From positions 310,001 to 374,000 of the forward strand of contig CAWGKA010000012.1 in NCBI GenBank assembly GCA_963823045.1: a stretch of 64,000 bases of DNA, read 5' to 3'. This DNA is from JADLGL01 sp963823045 (GTDB lineage Bacteria; Pseudomonadota; Alphaproteobacteria; Rhizobiales; Kaistiaceae). The position numbers and the translations under genes are program-made. This document shows positions 58,949-64,000 of the stretch, piece by piece. The number at the start of each line of letters is the position of its first letter. The stretch's first letter is position 1. The notes below the pieces were generated by a model that had not been told where the DNA came from, did no database searches, and worked only from the letters and a program-made list of their open reading frames with translations.

Positions 58949-60676
58949 TCAGCCGGCGAGAGGCTGCTTCAACTGCGGCGCCTCGTCGGGCCGCTCGTGC
59001 TTCGGCGCGACGCCCGTTTTGATCAGTTCGGCGTAGGAGGAGATCGGCTCGGGATGGCCGATATAGTAGCCCTGGACGCCCGAGCAATTCGCCTCGCTCA
59101 GGAAGTTGAACTGGTCGAGCGTCTCGACGCCTTCGGCAACCGTCGGCAGCTTCAGGCTGCGGCCGAGCCCGATCACGGCGCGCACGATCTCCCTGGCATG
59201 CTCATCCTGACCCAGCCGGTAGACGAAGGACTGATCGATCTTCAGCTTGTCGAAGGGGAAGGACTGCAAATAGGACAGCGAAGAATAGCCGGTGCCGAAA
59301 TCGTCCATTGCGACGCGGACGCCGAGCGCCTTGATGCGCCTGAGGACGTTGAGCGCCCTGGCGTGGTTCTCGATGAGAACGCCTTCGGTGATCTCGATTT
59401 CGAGACGGCTGGCCTTCAGACCCGTCTCCAGCAGGATCTCGTGGATGAGCGCGGCAAGGTCGCCGTGGCGGAACTGGATCGGCGACACGTTGACGGAAAT
59501 CTCCAGCGGCCGCGCCCATGAGGCCGCTTCGTGGCAGGCCTGGCGCAGGATCCATTCGCCGATGTCGATGATCTGCCCGGACTCCTCGGCGAGCGGAATG
59601 AACTCGGTCGGTTGGATCGGACCGAGCTTCGGATGGTTCCAGCGCGCGAGCGCTTCGAAGCCGATGATCGTGCCGTCCATCTGGGCCTGGGGCTGGTAGC
59701 AGAGCTTGAGCTCTCCTCGCGGCAGCGCCAAGCGAAGATCCTGCTGCAACCGACGATGCTTGTGGATGCGCTCGTCCATCGCCTTTTCATAGAAACGGAT
59801 GGTGCCGCGGCCCTCGGCCTTGGCCCGATAGAGCGCTGCGTCGGCGTTGTTGATGAGCGTTACCGCATCCGTTGCGTCGGTGGGGAACAGAGCGATGCCC
59901 ACGGACATGCTGACGAGCAACTGACGGCCGGCGACATTCATTTCGCCGGCGACTTCGTTCAGCAGGCGCTGCGCGATCGTTGCGGCTTGCGTCGGCTGCC
60001 GTCCACCGGTGACTAGAAAGGAAAATTCGTCGCCGCCAAGCCGTGCAGGATGGGAACTTCCGGTAATTTCCCGGAAACGACGCGCCACTTCCTTGAGCAA
60101 GGCATCGCCGACGGAGTGGCCGAAGATATCGTTCACATCCTTGAAGCGGTCGAGATCGACGGAGAGCAGGGCGAAGGGCTCGTTTCTGGAGCGCGCCTGG
60201 GCAAGGGTCTCGTCGAGCTTGGCCTGAAACGAAGTGCGGTTGGGCAGGTCGGTCAGCAGATCGTGCTGTGCGAGATAGGCAACGTCGCGTTCGGCTTTGA
60301 CCCGGCTCGTGATGTCTTCCTGCGTGGAGAGGAATAGATCGCCGCCAAGCGGCACGTCATGCACTGCGATGATCTGGTCGCCCATCTCAACTTCAGCGGT
60401 GTGGGATCTTCCGTGCTGGAGATCCGCTATCAGCCGCGCAAAGTACTCTCCGGCGTCCTCCTTCCAGTTGTCGAAAACGCCCTGCTCCTTCATTTCGGCA
60501 AATGTCGTATCGACCGGCTGCACCCCTTCGATGTGATAGATTTCGCGGAACTTCTTGTTCCACAAGACGGGTTTACCGTCGAAGTGCATGATCGACACGC
60601 CGATCGGCAGTTTGTCGACCGCATTCTCCAGCAATTGCAGGCGATCCGGCTCTTGCGGCGGTTTTCTGACGGCCAT
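58949..60676 (-). CDS. PAS-GGDEF-EAL cyclic-di-GMP protein
   Basis: An intact 575-residue cytosolic protein with no membrane segment. A PAS domain (LENAVDKLPIGVSIMHFDGK, residues 15-130) precedes a GGDEF domain (ARLGGDEFSFLV near 220) and an EAL domain (GFEALARWNHP near 350, with MDDFGTGYSSLSYL and later catalytic residues). Both signature motifs are complete, so either diguanylate cyclase or phosphodiesterase activity, or both, is possible. The PAS sensor suggests that a small ligand or redox state controls it. Confidence 0.95.
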   Translation of the reverse strand: MAVRKPPQEPDRLQLLENAVDKLPIGVSIMHFDGKPVLWNKKFREIYHIEGVQPVDTTFAEMKEQGVFDNWKEDAGEYFARLIADLQHGRSHTAEVEMGDQIIAVHDVPLGGDLFLSTQEDITSRVKAERDVAYLAQHDLLTDLPNRTSFQAKLDETLAQARSRNEPFALLSVDLDRFKDVNDIFGHSVGDALLKEVARRFREITGSSHPARLGGDEFSFLVTGGRQPTQAATIAQRLLNEVAGEMNVAGRQLLVSMSVGIALFPTDATDAVTLINNADAALYRAKAEGRGTIRFYEKAMDERIHKHRRLQQDLRLALPRGELKLCYQPQAQMDGTIIGFEALARWNHPKLGPIQPTEFIPLAEESGQIIDIGEWILRQACHEAASWARPLEISVNVSPIQFRHGDLAALIHEILLETGLKASRLEIEITEGVLIENHARALNVLRRIKALGVRVAMDDFGTGYSSLSYLQSFPFDKLKIDQSFVYRLGQDEHAREIVRAVIGLGRSLKLPTVAEGVETLDQFNFLSEANCSGVQGYYIGHPEPISSYAELIKTGVAPKHERPDEAPQLKQPLAG

Positions 60677-60820
60677 ATGGCGCTTTCAACGCTGAGTTAT
60701 TCCTCCTTCTGATTCACGACCTTGGCGTTTAAGGAAGAATGAATCGTTTCGTGGCAAACTGCGCCTATCGTACGGAAAGGCGGTTCCGCTGCGTTTCCGA
60801 GACGGACTGGGGAGCCGAAC

Positions 60821-61213
60821 TCAGTCGGTCGCCGTCAGGCCCTGACGCCGCTCTTTGGTCGGATCGCCTCTGTCGCGGTTGAGCGCAATGGCCTTTGTGA
60901 CGAGCGTCTTGATGTCCGTATCGTCAACGTCGTCCAAGGTCCGCAGCTTGAGGTGGGCCATCATGTCGCCGCCGCTTTCGAGGCGGCTGCTCACCTTCTT
61001 CAACTGGCTCCCGCGCCAGAAGCCAAAGGTGACGTGCGTCCTGCCGGCGCGAAAGTAGCAGACCGGGCCGTTGGAGCTGAAGACGGGCTGCCCCCATTTG
61101 ATAGCCTCGGTCAGCTCCGGACCAACTTCGTGCAGGAGGTCATAGAGCTTGCGAGCCACGTCGCCCGGCAGGCCTTCGGCCGCGGCGAGGTAATCATCAA
61201 CGGTCCGGTCCAT
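60821..61213 (-). CDS. DUF1801 domain protein
   Basis: An intact 130-residue protein: VDDYLAAAEGLPGDVARKLY, then AIKWGQPVFSSNGPVCYFRA and HVTFGFWRGSQLKKVSSRLE. This is the YdhG/DUF1801 fold, whose function is unknown. Cytosolic. It is divergent from the HerA-like gene, with 337 bases between the starts. Confidence 0.88.
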   Translation of the reverse strand: MDRTVDDYLAAAEGLPGDVARKLYDLLHEVGPELTEAIKWGQPVFSSNGPVCYFRAGRTHVTFGFWRGSQLKKVSSRLESGGDMMAHLKLRTLDDVDDTDIKTLVTKAIALNRDRGDPTKERRQGLTATD

Positions 61214-61550
61214 GTCGTTCTCCCAAGCGGATCAATAGCATCGTCGCGCGCCCGGTGGCGAGGTCGGTCGCTACACCTGTTGTTCAGGGCGCGGGGGCAA
61301 GGCTATTTGCAGTTGCCGGTGGGCTCTCCTTCTGTTCGGCCGTGAGACCAAGTGAGGTGCCTGCCCTGGCGAAGCGCGGGACGATGGGGCCTCAGTCGCG
61401 TGCCATTGATAGGCGCCGGGATGCAACCGGGCGCATGCACCAATTCACTGGCTGATCGGATTAATGGAAACTTCAGGTCGATCCCGTAACGCTTGGCGGA
61501 CCAATGATGTTGTTTCCAGGGGAGCCCGCGACACGACCGTCGCGCGTTGA
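61214..61550. other. Non-coding gap between DUF1801 and HerA-like genes
   Basis: 337 bases with no recognisable gene, RNA or repeat. It must hold the divergent promoters of both neighbours, but I cannot pick out convincing -35/-10 pairs. A 66-codon ORF at 61255 has no features. Confidence 0.5.
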
Positions 61551-63330
61551 GTGACGCAACCGATGCAGGTGAGCGCAGCACAGCGGCTGATTGAGGAGTC
61601 CTTCGGGGTCGACGACGCCATCGGTCGCGTCGTGACCGTGCATGGAGCAACCGCCTGTGTCGGGCTGCGCGCGCCGGAGCGCAAGGATCACGCGTCCGGG
61701 CGAGCGACCGTCGGCGATTTTATCGGCATCCGCGGCGGCGGTGCGATGATCGTTGCCGTCGTAACCGATGTCTCACTCGAGGTGCTTCCGGTGGCGCGCG
61801 AGCAGGGACTGCACGCGACGGCCACACTCGACATGGTCGGCGAGATCAAGGCTGACCCTGGCGGCGAGGTTCGCTTCGCGCGCGGCGTCACGTCCTATCC
61901 GGCGATCGGCGATTGGGCCTCGATGCTGACCGAGAGCGAGCTCAATCTGGTCTATGGCAGCGGCAATCACGACGTTATCGACATCGGCGCGCTGCACGGC
62001 GACCTTGGCCTCTCGGCCAACATCCATATCGACGACATGCTGCACAAGCATTTTGCCGTCGTAGGAACGACCGGCGTCGGCAAATCAAGCGGCGTCGCGG
62101 TGATCCTTCGTGCCGTCATGGAGCGACGGCCCGACCTACGGATATTTCTCATTGATGCGCACAACGAATATGGCTCGTGCTTCGGCGACCGGGCGCAATC
62201 GCTGACGCCCGCCAATCTTCGTCTCCCCTTCTGGCTGTTCAATTTCGAAGAGATCGTCGACGTCATCTTTCGCGGGCGACCTGGGCCGGACGACGAGGTG
62301 GAGATCTTGTCGGACCTCATCCCGGCGGCGAAGCGCATGTATGAGCAGACGCCGGGCCGCTACCAAGCTTTGCGCGGCGATGCGGGGTACACCGTCGATA
62401 CCCCCGTGCCCTACCGGCTGAACGACATTTTCGCCCTTATCGACGAACGCATGGGCAAGCTTGAAAACCGTTCGTCCCGGTCGACCTACAACAAGCTGTC
62501 GCAACGCGTTTCGAGCGTCATCAACGACCCGCGATATGCCTTCATGTTCGAAGTCAGCCAATGTCGGCGGCGACACCATGGCTGTCGTTCTCAGCCAACT
62601 CTTCCGCCTTCCCATTGATAACCGGCCGATGACGGTGATGCAGCTTGCCGGTTTCCCGGCGGAGGTCGTTGATTCAGTCGTCTCGGTGCTGGGCCGCATG
62701 GCGTTCGACTTCGGCCTGTGGAGCGACGGCGCCTTGCCGATCCTGTTTGTCTGCGAGGAAGCGCATCGCTATGCGTCGGCGAACCGCGATGTCGGCTTTG
62801 GCCCGACACGCCGGGCGATCTCGCGCATTGCCAAGGAAGGCCGGAAATACGGGGTCTTCCTCGGCCTGATCAGTCAGCGTCCGGCCGAGTTGGACGCGAC
62901 CATCCTGTCACAATGCTCGACTTTCTTCGTGATGCGCCTCGCCAATGACAGGGACAAGGATATCGTGAGAGCCGCGGTCTCCGACGCCGCCGGCAGCCTT
63001 CTCAGCTTCGTGCCGTCGTTGGGCACGAGGGAGGTTTTTGCATTCGGCGAGGGCGTTGCGCTGCCGACGCGGCTCAAATTCAAGGAACTGCCGGCCGATG
63101 CTCTGCCCCGCAGCGAGGCCGTCAGTGATTCCTCCACCGACTTCGGCCGGACCGTCGACCGCGACTTCATCGATGTCGTCATCGATCGATGGCGCGGCGC
63201 GACGCTGAACAATCGCCTGCGCATAACCGACGACGGCGCCGAAGGGACGCCGCGCGCCGCCGGCACGCGTCTCGATCCGGATCAGTACCGCCTGCTCAGG
63301 AAGCCTTCGGGCCCCGGCTCAGCCAAATAG
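61551..63330 (+). CDS. HerA-like ATPase (DUF87, one frame break)
   Basis: About 592 residues. Starts with GTG at 61551 or ATG at 61563 (MQVSAAQRLIEESFG). An N-terminal HAS-barrel-like region is followed by the P-loop FAVVGTTGVGKSSGVAVILR, Walker B-like FVCEEAHRYAS, and SRIAKEGRKYGVFLGLISQR with RPAELDATILSQCSTFFVMR. One extra C near 62555 joins YAFMFEVS to NVGGDTMAVVLSQLF. This is the hexameric HerA/FtsK-like translocase family; no NurA nuclease or defence partner is next to it. The role could be DNA repair or defence. Confidence 0.88.
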
Positions 63331-63358
63331 GCGACCGTCTCGCCGGTCGCGGCGCAAG

Positions 63359-64000
63359 CTAAGGCGCTCTGACGATACCGAACTTCTTCTGCAGCAATGG
63401 CTCGAAATCGTTCAGAGCCATGGAAGTGTCACGGACACGATTGTGAACGTTGAGGTCGTGCACGGTTTGCAGCCACATCGGCCGCACCGGGATCGGCAGG
63501 AACACGCGGCCGCGCTCGAAAACTCGGGTATGGTTGCCATGTTGCGCCGTGATCGCGTTCGCCGGAAGCTTGTCGAACTGATCCGCTGCCACGCAGCGTG
63601 ACAGGAACTGGCTGTCGGATCGTGTCGTGACGTAGCAATTCTCGCCGGCCAGGATCAGGCCGAGGGGGAATGAGATCCAGAAATCCTTCAGCGCTGGATC
63701 ATTGGCCACGACGGCGGCGGCGTATTGCAGCAGCGCGGCGTTGTAGTCGCGCGACAGGCCGTCGTCATTGTCCAGCCTCGTCGTTATCAGCCAGTCGGCA
63801 TCGGCGGGGAACCGCTCGCGAATTGCAGCGCCGAACTGCTCAAGCAGGCCGGCCGAAGTCTCTTGGCTTTCGGAAGGCGATGGGCCACCGGCATCCTCCC
63901 AAATGGGCACGATCCAAGGCCGGCTCTCGATGAGGCGCAGCACCGGCTTGACGAGGTGCCGCGTTTCTTCGCTGAAGGCGATAAGCCACAGATCCGGCCT
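63359..64000 (-). CDS. Putative rhamnosyltransferase-type glycosyltransferase (cut by window end)
   Basis: A 214-codon fragment running off the 64,000 end. It has LKPVLRLIESRPWIVPIWED-type sequence, then WLITTRLDNDDGLSRDYNAA, a DxD-like motif typical of the putative rhamnosyl transferase family, and ends LLQKKFGIVRAP. Later RVFLPIPVRPMWLQTVHDLN is also family-like. The ORF continues upstream beyond the window (RPDLWLIAFSEETRH). Convergent with the HerA-like gene, 28 bases apart. Confidence 0.75.
   Translation of the reverse strand, partial: RPDLWLIAFSEETRHLVKPVLRLIESRPWIVPIWEDAGGPSPSESQETSAGLLEQFGAAIRERFPADADWLITTRLDNDDGLSRDYNAALLQYAAAVVANDPALKDFWISFPLGLILAGENCYVTTRSDSQFLSRCVAADQFDKLPANAITAQHGNHTRVFERGRVFLPIPVRPMWLQTVHDLNVHNRVRDTSMALNDFEPLLQKKFGIVRAP

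Overview
The window comes from a GC-rich alphaproteobacterium, most likely of the order Hyphomicrobiales (Rhizobiales). Evidence: the 16S sequence is alphaproteobacterial, the rrn operon is 16S-Ile-Ala-23S-5S, and several gene blocks match that order's usual arrangement (aroB-aroK / xerD-accA; secA / parvulin-argJ-mutT; ubiG / lysC-ptsP-prfA-prmC-DUF4167-clpB). No species is claimed.

Layout. 1-7.5 kb: methyltransferase fragment, glyoxalase II, DUF985 cupin, NYN-LOTUS protein, shikimate genes aroB/aroK facing away from xerD-accA. 7.6-10.8 kb: L,D-transpeptidase lipoprotein, then an accessory pair (FAD oxidoreductase plus glycosyltransferase) whose end overlaps secA. 10.7-20.2 kb: secA, parvulin-type isomerase, argJ, mutT, methyltransferase, comF, grxC, nitrilase-like hydrolase, DUF1178. 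20.2-27.6 kb: accessory region with outer-membrane barrels, a patatin-like gene next to ubiG, pyrophosphatase and a TetR-controlled MFS exporter. 27.7-39 kb: lysC, ptsP, prfA, prmC, DUF4167, clpB and an M23 peptidase. 39.2-44.7 kb: complete rrn operon. 44.8-49.6 kb: two GNAT proteins around an orphan Imm5-like immunity gene, cupin, MarR, MOSC, M48 protease with LemA. 49.8-64 kb: eukaryote-like (type 2) ileS, a 1.2 kb stretch without recognisable genes, a TetR/hydrolase pair with three operators, membrane proteins, chrA, a GGDEF-EAL protein, DUF1801, a HerA-like ATPase and a rhamnosyltransferase-type gene cut by the window end.

Data quality dominates the reading. About 70 frame changes interrupt otherwise well conserved, mostly essential genes, and every one I could phase carefully is an extra base rather than a missing one. 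I read these as consensus insertion errors, not pseudogenes. Genes are given with full corrected extents and approximate break positions. Several corrected ends fit neighbours exactly (NYN/aroB, GNAT/Imm5), which supports this reading.

Most unusual biology. In two independent places the 3' end of a minus-strand gene is repeated, in the same orientation, on the far side of a hydrolase cassette: the ubiG end beyond the patatin-like gene, and the end of a small membrane-protein gene beyond the alpha/beta-hydrolase-TetR pair. Neither has a nearby integrase. There are also clear regulator/operator arrangements: three CCTTAC-N3-GTAAGG-type sites at exact 23 bp spacing, two GTCAAC-N4-GTTGAC-type sites, and a MarR-side palindrome touching its start codon.
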